From assembly GCF_029227915.1 (NCBI RefSeq), contig NC_079880.1, positions 14,836,001 through 14,900,000 of the forward strand: a stretch of DNA of 64,000 nucleotides. The letters are read 5' to 3'. Position 1 is the first letter of the stretch; each line of letters opens with the position of its first letter. Below the pieces are notes generated by a model. That model saw only the letters and a list, made by a program, of their open reading frames with translations, ran no database searches and was not told where the DNA came from. Both the position numbers and the translations under genes were made by a program. Origin of the DNA: Hydractinia symbiolongicarpus (Eukaryota > Cnidaria > Hydrozoa > Anthoathecata > Hydractiniidae). Shown one piece after another: positions 43,602 through 53,519 of this stretch.

Positions 43602-46502
43602 ATGCGTGCGGTAAGTTTGGTAAATCTCGCACCACATGTTGCTATTGTAGGGCTAAGAATAAGGTATTTTTAGGGTATTTATTTCTATTCTTTTCTTCTA
43701 GCCAACAATGATGAATAACTTGAAATATGGAATTGTCATCGCATTATGGCACATTATGTTGAAAGGTGACGAATGTACTTTTTATATGCACTGTTAATTA
43801 CGTTTCGAAATAATTTTTGTCGTACCGGTAAGATATTAGGAAAGTAAAGGGAAGTTTTTTAATGTCGTTTGGGATTCCATTTATTGGTGGGAGGCTCTTC
43901 CCCTCCGACTGCAACTGAGATATTTTACCCGCTAGGGCAAAGTATAGCATTGAGCCAGTTTGAAAGTAAGTTGGTGGGCAGTATATGATTCTATTTGGGT
44001 TGACAGCACCAACCTCGAAATGGATGATTTTGAAATCGAACCTACAATCTAATCATTTCCAGTCAAACCACCTACCACTAAACAGTCTGCGTCATAAATA
44101 AAAAGTAAAATGTTTAACAGAAGCATAGCGGAGAAAGATCATTTTAAAATGAGTCTTAAGCGAAAGACACTAAATCTTCATATTGATGATAATTCGTTGA
44201 AATTATCCCTCAATTTGACTAATTAAAAACGGAAATATTTTCAAGGAGTCGATTTCAATTTACTCTCGACTGTACAGGAACTATGGCTTTCGGCGGTCGT
44301 AACTTTTGTTGACAATATTTAATTTTAGGTCGTCACAAAATACAGTCGCTCAAAATTGAAAATCTTAACCATCAAAGAAATGATGTGCTTACATTTCTAA
44401 AAAAACACAAAATAATTAAAAGCTAGCATTGCAGAATGTTAAATACCTAACAATGAAGGTGGTGGTTCTGTTTTTAACACGTATGGTTAAGTTTCCTTTC
44501 CAGCACACTTTGCCTAGTTACTTCATTTCGAGTCATGCAGCCGCGAATAGGCCTATATGACGCATAAGCAATTTAGAGCAATGCTATCAATATGTCTAAT
44601 AGGTTAACAGCAGGATGCGAAAAAGTTAGGCTAGTAAACTTTCTGTAACGTTCCTACTAATGTTGTACTTAAAACTGCATTTTGGAAGTCAACTTTAACT
44701 TTTTTAGTTTCACTGATGTTGAATTTTCCCTTTCTCTTGTCTATTCAGTGGTATGCTCTGTTCTTAATCTTTAACACAACTCTAGCTTAACCCAACATAT
44801 TTTATTTTTAGTTCAGGGTGGAACATTAAAGGTCTTTACTCCACAATACGACATTAAAAAGCAAGTTAAAATCGCATGGGAAATTAGTCACCCACCTAAA
44901 GGCAGGCTAAAAAGCTTTGGTGTATATATCAGACCCACAATGCACAAAATAGTTTTCTACGAATCCAACCAGCTTGGTCCGTATCTAACGAAAAATGCTG
45001 TGGCTTTTATTGGCAGGGAGAGTAAATTTACAAAATCAGGAAAGCAGTTCTCTCTTTCAACACTTGTACAAGAGAAGGCGTTGATGTTCTATGCACAAGC
45101 AATTTTTGTTGATGATGTAAACAATGAGAAAGCTGCTAATGTGGTGATATATAATTTAGAAGGTGAATTGGATTTAAAGTTGTTATTGCTTACCTACGAA
45201 ACTCTATAATTTAACGAGGTTCATTATTAAGTAACTTCAACCTCGTTAGCAGGACTTCTTTCCACTTCCACCTAAGAATCACTGGAGAAACGGGTGATGA
45301 TTTAGAATTTATATGATTTAGAGTATGACGAATACATGAAAAAACAGATGAAAACAACGACTCGGGCACCATTTTTTAGTGAAGTTGAGAAAAAAGAAGA
45401 TAGAGCGAAGGACAAAGCAACCACGAGTAACAAGAGTATCATAACTGCTGCATCGATCAGTGTCATCTTATTTACAGTAGCGCTAGTCATTGTTTTGATT
45501 ATGGTGAAGAAAAAACAGAAAAGAATTAGTATGTAAATTTTGTTTTTGTGTCGGTATTACGGTACAGCCGTAATTGTCAGTGTTTTATTTTCGTCTACGT
45601 AGTTTTGTCGTAGCTGTCTTCGTAGTCTTGTCGTAGCTGTCTTCGTAGTCTTGTCGTAGTTGTCTGCGTAGTCTTGTCGTAGCTGTCTACGTAGTCTTGT
45701 AGTCTTTTCGTAACTGTTTTTGTAGTCTTGTCGTAGCTGTTTTCGTAGTCTTGTCGTAGTCTTGTCGTAGTCTTGTCGTAGCTGTCTTCGTAGTCTTGTA
45801 GTCTTGTCGTAACTGTTTTTGTAGTCTTTTCGTAGCTGTTTTCGTAGTCTTGTCGTAGTCTTGTCGTAGCTGTTTTAGTAGCTGTTTTCGCAGCTGTTTT
45901 CGTAGTCTTGTCGTAGATATTTTCGTAGCTGTTTTCGTAGCTGTTTTCGTAGCTGTTTTCGTAGTCTTGTCGTAGCTTAGAAACAAGCGTGTAATTATTT
46001 CCTTATTTCAGGAAAGTCTACACACGTTCTACATGAAACGATTAAAAAGAACAAAGAAGATTTTGAATACACAGATATCGACCCTAAACACGTCAAAGAA
46101 TCCTTATACACGAGTTTAAAAAGAAAAGAACCTTGGGTGACCTGGCCTCGACTTCAACTTGTAGAGATTGAAAACGAGGATATTTACGAAGAGCTGAAGT
46201 TTTCTGATAAGAAAAAAAAGCCAGATCAAGATGGGGACAGTGATTACGTCATAGTGGAAGATGAGAGCTTTTGTAACCCCGTTATAAGCGCAGTGCCAAA
46301 AATTAGCAGTGAAGGGGAGATCGGGAATAATATGGTGGAGGAAAATGTTACAAGAAAGAGTAATTGCGAAAATAAAGGAGAATTGTCTGAATCTATGAAT
46401 GATGAAGTTGGCGGGAAAAATAAAGAGGATACGAATACCGGCGAGGATTACTTAGAAGATATATACGAAAGCAAACACACTTATTTGGACTTATTAGAGT
46501 AA
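43602..46502 (+). CDS. Type I membrane protein with cysteine-free Ig-like domain and ITIM/ITAM-like tail (373 residues)
   Basis: Exons 43602-43610, 43702-43765, 44812-45162, 45322-45528 and 46012-46502 total 1122 bases. The phases (0, then 1,1,1) join without a stop. Residues 1-24 form a signal peptide (YGIVIALWHIML core). Residues 26-141 form one beta-rich domain with V-set-like spacing (VKIAWEI as strand B, ALMFYAQA as strand F) but no cysteine. Residues 143-180 are a charged stalk, 181-203 a membrane span, then KKKQKR. The tail has YTDI (230), SLYTSL (Y243), IYEEL (Y269), SDYVIV (Y289) and YLDL (Y368). Y230 and Y243 are spaced like an ITAM; Y243 and Y289 fit the ITIM consensus. The design resembles Hydractinia Alr-type receptors, known for Ig-like domains lacking the usual cysteines and for such tails; homology is inference. 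The weakest choice is the acceptor at 45321. Confidence 0.78.
43702..45162 (+). CDS. Signal peptide and Ig-like domain exons of the receptor
   Basis: Exon 43702-43765 completes the signal peptide begun by the nine-base exon at 43602-43610 (ATG CGT GCG then GTAAGT). If that mini-exon is not used, two ATGs at 43708 give a similar signal peptide. Exon 44812-45162 is 351 bases, phase 1 to phase 1, and contains exactly the Ig-like domain. One-domain-one-exon with phase-1 introns is the rule for IgSF genes. The donor GTGAAT is weak, but reading on meets a stop at 45207. Confidence 0.75.
44025..44092 (-). repeat. tRNA-like SINE head in a receptor intron
   Basis: On the minus strand TTTAGTGGTAGGTGG (A box) and GTAGGTTCGATTTC (B box) are spaced as in a tRNA. 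Stem pairing is poor. Confidence 0.45.
45322..46502 (+). CDS. Stalk, membrane-span and cytoplasmic-tail exons of the receptor
   Basis: Exon 45322-45528 (207 bases) encodes the Lys/Glu-rich stalk and the membrane span, with donor GTATGT. Exon 46012-46502 encodes residues 212-373 after the acceptor TTATTTCAG. The stop is TAA at 46500-46502. The tail is acidic, with the tyrosine motifs listed for the whole gene. The intron between them is mostly a minisatellite. Confidence 0.78.
45592..45976. repeat. Minisatellite of GTAGTCTTGTC and GTAGCTGTTTTC units
   Basis: Two related units of about 11-12 bases alternate irregularly over some 385 bases, filling most of the intron between the membrane-span and tail exons of the receptor. 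Confidence 0.9.
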
Positions 46503-46659
46503 ATGAGAAGATGGTGAAATTGAGAGCTGGAACTCTTAATCGTACCAGAATCATGTAGAAAACTGTGCAAGAATATTTGTGACTTTTCAATCTTCACTTA
46601 AAATAGGAGAACAAGTTAACAATTCGTTAGAACACATTTCAGTTGAATTTGAGTGACTC

Positions 46660-46665
46660 AATAAA
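46660..46665 (+). terminator. Poly(A) signal AATAAA of the receptor gene
   Basis: AATAAA 158 bases after the TAA stop, with T-rich sequence following. Confidence 0.55.
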
Positions 46666-48380
46666 TATCAGTTTGTCCATAAGTCATAATAACTACCTCT
46701 ATGAAAATGTTGTTATGTGCTACGTTATAATGAAAACAAACAGTCTTCTCTTGTGATGATTTATATATTATGTGTAATTATGTAAAAAAATTAATTGATG
46801 CTTCGTTCATTCATTCATATTCTAAAGCTGAAACTACCTCGAATTTTGCTTTCACGAGGCTGTTTGTCGGAGTTGGTGGGCAAAATTTAATTTTGTCTAG
46901 ATTTAAGAAAATTTTACTACAATGTGGTAAAAAATAATATTAAAATTTTTATATTACCTGAGACAAAATCAACCCTATTCAACATTTACACAAGCCGTTC
47001 ATGTTTCGCATTTTACACGTGATGTTTGTTTAAAACGACCGTTGCAGACAGATATTTAAGAGGACTGGAAGTTATAGAAAACATGTTTTTTTTACGCCTA
47101 AATAATGACAGTTTAAAAATAAGTACCTGCAATTTACGCCTCCAATTCTGGATTTATTTAAGTTTATGATTTCAGCAAAGTGGATGAAGATGATGTATAA
47201 AATATCATTTCCCGCGTCTCGAGTTTTAATATTGTCTACGTGCTTTTCCGCCGCTTTTATAATATCTGATATTTGACCGCAGACGCTTAAAAAGCGCGCG
47301 TAAAAAGTTATATATTTAAAATGGCTACGTCTACTGCGTCTATAGGAAGGGCGAACAAAAAATTATTTCTAAATCCTAAAATCCACTAAGATAACTACTA
47401 TGATAACAAATAAATTACTCTATTTTGCAACAAGTATCTATATTTCTTCCTAACAAAATTTTTACTGAATTTTCATCTGTATGGGATGAAAAAAATAAGT
47501 AACTGCTCTATATTTTAGGTCTAGTGTGATGTCGTCCTGCAAAGTTTTAGGTAAAACTCTACGAATTTTTTTTAATATCAAATCATTCTTAGTCTTTGTA
47601 TTAGGACTTTTTTGTCATGTTGGCTGTAACCTGTAAATTGATTTATTATGAAGCAGATTACCCAGACAGCCTGGTCTTCACAATCAACACTGTCGTCATG
47701 AACTTTTTTTCAGGTGTCGTGTCGTGCGCAGTTCGCCTCTCCTTAAGAAACAATCTAAACAAATAACCAAGTTTAAGTTTTAAAATCTTAACATAAAGTT
47801 TTTTGTGTCTTGTAATTTTGTTCTTATAATAAACATAAACACGCTAGGGATTAAAAACATCAAAAACGAAATCGACATGTCGAACCATCTTTTTTGTATC
47901 TCACTTTATGTCGCTTGAGCTAAAATTTACTTGTAAAATTATTTAAAAGTGCACTTATTTTAAATGTGGTTCTTATATAATAAACATGTGGATACTTTAA
48001 AAAATTTAAGAAACTTTCACTACTAAGTTTGTATGACTAATCTTAAAACAAACAAAAATAATTTTTGAAACCCAAAACCCAAAATTAGATGATTGTCCTG
48101 TCCTTTACACCGATAAATCGAACGTGTATCATGAATAAAATAAACACAATCTGTTTTCTTTATCATGGTTTTCAAAATATCTATACAATAATATTTTCAT
48201 TCTCATTTACAGATGATGCAAACATTATATAAATATAACCTTGTTTTCATTAATTAAGACTACGCCCTGTTTTAGTTTTACACCCACCGTAACGCCACTG
48301 TGTTATGAGCGTATACTTTACCAACATGACAAACCTATTAATACAATAATGTCAGTATGATTTCTCGCTTGCTGATTTGT
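46666..48380. other. Intergenic region between the receptor and the aquaporin gene
   Basis: AT-rich, with no frame or repeat I can name. TTTAAT at 48381-48386 reads ATTAAA on the minus strand and could be the aquaporin poly(A) signal, about 60 bases past its stop. Confidence 0.5.
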
Positions 48381-48445
48381 TTTAATAATAACGAAACTTT
48401 TTCATTGATGTCGTGAAATAGGTTGCTATAACAACAACAACATGT

Positions 48446-51383
48446 TTAGACGCCACTGTCTGTCGGTCTTTCAATTATCGTATGCCGGTGTGTGTAGTCT
48501 TCATCAAAATACTTGGCTTGTGCAGCTTCTTCACGGCTAGGCTGAAGGGAAATAGGTCTGCAGATTACACAATTTTACAGGGGTTTGAAAAACAAAAAAC
48601 GTGCAACGCTCACTTACTATGTTCTTAGCCTTACTAAGGAGTTCATAAGACTCTGAATAAAATTTTATATATGTTCAGGCAGGTTTCCACTTATTCGAAA
48701 TTGGTCGAATTAATCGACGTCGGTGCAATGTAAAAGTACGATTGCTTTCTAGGTTTTGTCAATCCATGTCGATTAACCATTTTCTTTAAGTGGAAACCCG
48801 AATTTAGGAAATACGCTATTGTTGCGAAGAATTTACCGGGTCAAACGCATCACATTTGCGTTTGACCCGGTCGAGTGGTGCCAACTGTTTCAGATGTAAA
48901 AAATTGATTGCATAGTTAGTGTATTATTTCAAGAACGTTTGCGGTATAAGAAAATGCATGTATTTTGTATTTTAAAATGTTCTGTTATTTTACCTTGCAA
49001 CAAGTGAGACTACAAGACCTTGGACGAGGTCTTCTTCTTGCCTTGGCAAATATAAAATCATGAAGAAGACCTGCTAAGCTGGCTGATAAAATTGGACCAG
49101 CAGCATAAATCTATAACAATAAAAAAAAGGCATGTATATTTGAGCATTTCAGCATGATGAGCCAATAACTAACGTCACAATTAAAGGGTTTAACCGCTGT
49201 AATTTGATAGATGGTGGTAACATGAGCTTACCCACTGATCTTCAAATTCCTCTTTCATGACAGCAGGTCCTAAGGATCTTGCAGGATTTAAACTACATCC
49301 AGTATATGGAAGCTGAAATATATAATGGTATCACGTAAGAAAGAAGAAGAAGAAGAAAAAGAAGAAGAAAAAGAAGAAAAAGAAGAAAAAGAAGAAGAAG
49401 AAGAAGAAGAAGAAGAAGAAGAAGAAGAAGAAGAAGAAGAAGAAGAAGAAGAAGAAGAAGAAGAAGAAGAAGAAGAAGAAGAAGAAGAAGAAGAAGAAGA
49501 AGAAGAAGAAGAAGAAGAAGAAGAAGAAGAAGAAGAAGAAGAAGAAGAAGAAGAAGAAGAAGAAGAAGAAGAAGAAGAAGAAGAAGAAGAAGAAGAAGAA
49601 GAAGAAGAAGAAGAAGAAGAAGAAGAAGAAGAAGAAGAAGAAGAAGAAGAAGAAGAAGAAGAAGAAGAAGAATTAACCTACTATAACAATATGGCTAACA
49701 GAATAGGTTAAACCGATTGCCAAAGGTCCACCAAAACCTTTAAAAGTATCTCTTGCTGTTTTTGAAGCAAAATAAACCCAAGCGTAAATAAATGAAAATA
49801 TCATTTCGTATCCAATCCCCTTTACTATGGATATGTCTTCTGCTAATACAGTCATCGCTAGATTTCCTCGTTTTGAGGCTGGAGTCATTTCTTTTAGAGC
49901 AAGTGCACCAAGGATACCTAAAATATGAACAAAAGGTTGCAATTTTTCTTCAAAGATGAATTTCATCGCAACGCAAGATCAGACTGAACAAATAACTTAA
50001 CTTATTTCATCCACATCGATTTAAATATGCTTCCTGCCCCTTTGAAAGAGTTTCTTCGTGAATGGGATCAAAATCTCTAAGTCGTTGAGAATCCTTAATC
50101 GTATATATACCGGGTGGCTGAAGAAAGTGGTGTATCGCTATTTATCAACTTATTTATTATATTTACAGGTCCTATATAGTGGAACTTGGTGACTTTTAAT
50201 ATTTTTTCATTCGACAACGTGCTATTCTGATTTTCTGAGCACTGTTTTTATTAAAACTCTGAGTTACCTCAAATTATGAAGTAATCAATAATATACGTAG
50301 CTACGAATCCATCTCTGTCCCCGGGGTCGCTTTGCCCATGAGCTGTTACTATGAAATCAAAAAGGCGAAATACCCTGGTTACGCGATTGGTAAGAATCAC
50401 CTAGCAAACAAGTTTCCCTTTCTTATAACACGTTTTTTTAGACAATTATGACGCTTAGCAAAATTGCTTGAATCCGCACATTTCTATCTAATATTGCTTT
50501 CACTGGAAGCCCTAAGACAACTTTCCTACATGCCTGTGGGAAAGAAATTCATTTCGTTTTATTGCGCCTACTTAATAGGTGAGGATGTTTGGACCTGAGA
50601 AAAAAATAGTCTGTTTAGACCATCTAAATAAAAATAGTTGATGTATTTTAAAGCCTAATAGTTGCTTGTGGTAATGAAAGAAAGGAATAATGTTTTTTCT
50701 GGTTTCTGTTTTTCAGAATTCCCACAGTTGCTTATACAATACACGTTTTTCAAATCATGTGTTTTTAATTTTTATATCTTTAAGATTTTTAATTTTTATT
50801 AAATTTGTGTGCGTATAAATTTTTAACTATAATCTGACATGTGAAAATACTGTATTGGTGATATTAATGTTACGATAAAAATTTTCTTTATTTTCGACTT
50901 GTACTGATTAGCCTCGGTTTAAGCAGAGGTCTATTAGCACAAATTTGCTTTCGCAAGAGAAATAGCAGCAGTACATGAAAGAAAACTAATTCGAGAAAGG
51001 TGTATTGCTTTTTAAAAACCTAAAATTACACACATGAACAGTAACGAAGCTTAATCTCTAATTTTTAGAATTTTCATACCTCCACCACACTGAAACACAA
51101 TATACATGAACGTTCTCAACAACGAAACTCTTCTTGTCAACATACAGGCTATAGTAATAGCAGGATTCATGTGAGATCCTGAAACATCTTTCAAACACTG
51201 TGACAACACGGCTAATGTAAAACCAAGCACCATCGAAGCTTCTGCGATATAGTTACTTTTAGACACATCAACTCTTAGTAATACTGTTCCACCAATGAAC
51301 ACCAAAAACGCTACCCCCAAACCTTCTACCAATAGTGAAACATAAAAATTTGAAACTCGAAGTTCTTCACAACAGCGAGCCAT
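48446..51383 (-). CDS. Aquaporin water channel (277 residues, five exons)
   Basis: Exons in transcription order are 51080-51383, 49682-49917, 49232-49312, 48994-49110 and 48446-48541, 834 bases in total. Phases join without a stop; donors include GTATGA, GTAGGT, GTAAGC and GTAAAA. Both half-helix signatures are present: SGSHMNPA (N73-A75) and YTGCSLNPARS (N189-R192). By spacing against AQP1, His177, Cys186 and Arg192 occupy the selectivity-filter positions, with Cys186 at the mercury-sensitive site, and Leu53 sits where AQP1 has Phe56. This points to a water-type rather than glycerol-type channel. The basic loop KARRRPRPR follows helix 6. The C-terminus ends in DSGV, a class I PDZ ligand. Length is normal for the family. 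Confidence 0.93.
48683..48798. mobile_element. Small MITE-like inverted repeat in an aquaporin intron
   Basis: GGTTTCCACTTA at the left edge faces TAAGTGGAAACC at the right edge, a perfect 12-base inverted repeat. Inner GTCGAATTAATCGAC and GTCGATTAACC blocks are also inversely related. 116 bases, no coding. Confidence 0.55.
48835..48871. repeat. Perfect 15-base-pair hairpin in the last aquaporin intron
   Basis: ACCGGGTCAAACGCA is followed after a 7-base loop by its exact reverse complement TGCGTTTGACCCGGT. It is GC-rich in an AT-rich intron. Confidence 0.85.
49339..49672. repeat. Long GAA/TTC triplet tract in an aquaporin intron
   Basis: An almost pure GAA run, with a few AAA interruptions at the left end. 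It fills over 90% of the 369-base intron 49313-49681 and begins within a dozen bases of the exon 2 donor. On the transcribed strand the RNA would read (UUC)n. Confidence 0.97.
49918..51079. other. First intron of the aquaporin gene
   Basis: 1.16 kb of AT-rich intron. Nothing else I can support. Confidence 0.65.
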
Positions 51384-51456
51384 AGTTTAGTAATATTAGC
51401 CAAACAGTTATTCTAAAGTGAAACGGCTGTGACTTAGTCTCAGCTTTGGCATGACT

Positions 51457-51464
51457 CTTTTATA
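51457..51464 (-). promoter_or_regulatory. TATA box of the aquaporin gene
   Basis: TATAAAAG on the minus strand, about 75 bases upstream of the ATG at 51383. Transcription would start near 51430. Confidence 0.6.
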
Positions 51465-52320
51465 AATTTATGTTATCCCGTCATTTTCATTAAAGTTCAA
51501 ATATTCTTGTAAGAGTTGAGCGAAAAATTTTCTCTTTGATTTGATACTAAGTTTTGTTTGCTCATTTAATATCGTATCGCTCGAAAGATGATTCAAAGTT
51601 TTGAATTGCTTAGGAGTAAATTATTCAAGCAATTCCAAGCGGCCATTGCTCACACATTCATATATTGAGTTTATAAATAGGTTATTGCTGATTCAGCAAT
51701 ATATGAATGAATTAATAATTAACCTCACATTCTGAATTGTTTAGTGTGTGAATATTTTTGTCAAGTGATAAATAAAACTTGATTTTTTTTGTTCAAATGT
51801 AGTAATAAAAAATAGAATTATTTGCGAATTTTAAATACTTTAATAATTCTTTTTATTTTTGACAAAAGAAAAAATCTAAAATAAACCAAATGTTAAATAA
51901 ACCAAAAATATGATATAAGTGGCGGATTTAGGGTATATCAAGCTAGTCGGGTAGACGTACTTTTTCATCAAAAGCCTTGTTTTTGCAATTTCAAAAAGGT
52001 ATTTCGCTCATACACAAAAATCTTCCCAGGTGGCTTTCTTAGAATGGCTAGGTTGATACACAGGTGTATTATATAGTTGAGCGCATATTCATCATTGATA
52101 TGGCGTAATACGTGCAAGAAACTGCTTAATTATCCTGCCACTTGCTTCGCATGTTATTTCACTTTGCTGGGACATTCAACAAGTGTGAAGGAATTGGAAA
52201 CTAAACAGTGGATAGAACATTCTAAGAACTTTGCTGCACACTATCAGACCTATAGCACATATAAAAGTCATAACACCTTAAAAAAATAATATTTGGCACA
52301 AAATCTGGTTCAATATCATA
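51465..52320. other. Upstream region of the aquaporin gene
   Basis: AT-rich. No coding or repeat feature recognised. Confidence 0.5.
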
Positions 52321-52329
52321 CATATCACT

Positions 52330-52980
52330 TGTATATGCTGTTTCATGTAGTGACCGATTCATAACAGAAGACACCCAATCCTAATTTTATGCAAACACCT
52401 ACTCCTAATTTTATGGTACTTTTTGACATCACATCACAGCAAATATAGGAAGTAAGACCATCAACACTAGCATCAAGCGTATATTTCATGATGTATTTTC
52501 AGGCCAGCTTCTTTGCAAGAAAAACCCTTATGCAAACTCTTTTGTTGTCGTGTATTCCTAGCATACACTTCTTGTTCAATACCCCATGAAAGTGATGCAG
52601 ACTTTGGAACTGGTGTATACCCCAATATCTTAGCAACCAAATTATTTATTGCAGAAGTTTTAGAGTTTAAACGGTTATATTTATCAAGAACAGCATGTGC
52701 TACTGAAGCTGTGATAACACCGTAGCGATAATCAAACCATGATTTCTTCGAACTTTGTCCTCTAGGTAAAACTTTAATTTCTATTATCTGTGCTTCAGTA
52801 CGGTTTTCTTTCAATAATTTATAGAAATCATCAGACGTCGATTGACCCACCACCAGTTCTTTCATCTTTAATGGTTTGCTTGCCACTTTATTATAACTGT
52901 GCTCACAAACAATGTAACTGTTTTTGAAGTACAGAACAGAAGCTTTACCTTCTGATTCCGGTTAATAGTTTAATGTCGAT
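52330..52980 (-). pseudogene. Remnant of a YqaJ-type nuclease gene from a transposable element
   Basis: An open stretch at 52473-52886 on the minus strand contains WFDYRYGVITASVAHAVL and, further on, LSWGIEQE, which match the R-x-x-x-I-T-A-S and GxxxE cores of YqaJ/lambda-exonuclease domains. The expected acidic DxxxDG step is found immediately downstream but in another frame (DASVDGL), so a frameshift has broken the gene. A stop codon lies about 35 codons upstream. YqaJ domains with SWIM fingers are common in animal transposon-derived genes. Confidence 0.58.
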
Positions 52981-53139
52981 CTTAAGGTGGATGAAGATCA
53001 AACATATTTCTTAGACATTTTATTTCGGTGCTTTCTGGATGAGGTTTTTTAAAATTAACTAAGTTTAAGAGTACAAGCTGATGAACTTTACCCTTTTTGG
53101 TAACAGTTTCTTGCCACTTTTGTGTTTTGGGAGTGCAAA

Positions 53140-53250
53140 TACCAGTAATACTTTATTTTCAACAAAATGTAACAGTGCGAAAATATGCTTGCACGACTCG
53201 CTGTATCCTGCAACACAGCCACACTCTCCAGTCACAATTTCACGACTGTC
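53140..53250 (-). pseudogene. Remnant of a SWIM zinc finger, same element as the YqaJ fragment
   Basis: On the minus strand a frame reads ECGCVAGYSESCKHIFALL, the CxC...CxH pattern of SWIM fingers. Frames around it carry stops. It lies upstream of the YqaJ remnant on the same strand, the usual order in these elements. Confidence 0.58.
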
Positions 53251-53519
53251 ATATTATGCACACTCAAACATTATAGGGTGTTTTACTAACCCTTGTTTGT
53301 GGCACTACATTACCTCGAATGAAACAATCCTTGAAATAACTTGAAATATTGTTAAATTCAACATCCTAACATGACCTGCAAACATCAGATTGTGCCCTTC
53401 TTTACAACATTTTTCTGAAATACTTTTTTTGCATGGTCCCTGAGACAGCTTATGGTAATGTCTGGAATGTATAAGAAGTATAAGAAGATTCATCTAGCCT
53501 AATTTTAACTCCTCAGGAA

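Noticed and set aside
45163-45209. Ig-like exon reading on to a stop at 45207
   Set aside because: Possible secreted isoform, but a GT donor at 45163 joins in frame to the stalk and membrane-span exon, with matching phases through to the tail.
45592-45976. CRISPR-like array
   Set aside because: Units are contiguous short minisatellite repeats without unique spacers, in an intron of an animal gene.
45687-45986. Thr/Lys-rich open frame on the minus strand
   Set aside because: Translation of the minisatellite in the receptor intron.
49325-49711. Long poly-glutamate open frame
   Set aside because: It is the translation of the GAA tract within an aquaporin intron and antisense to the gene; no independent coding signal.
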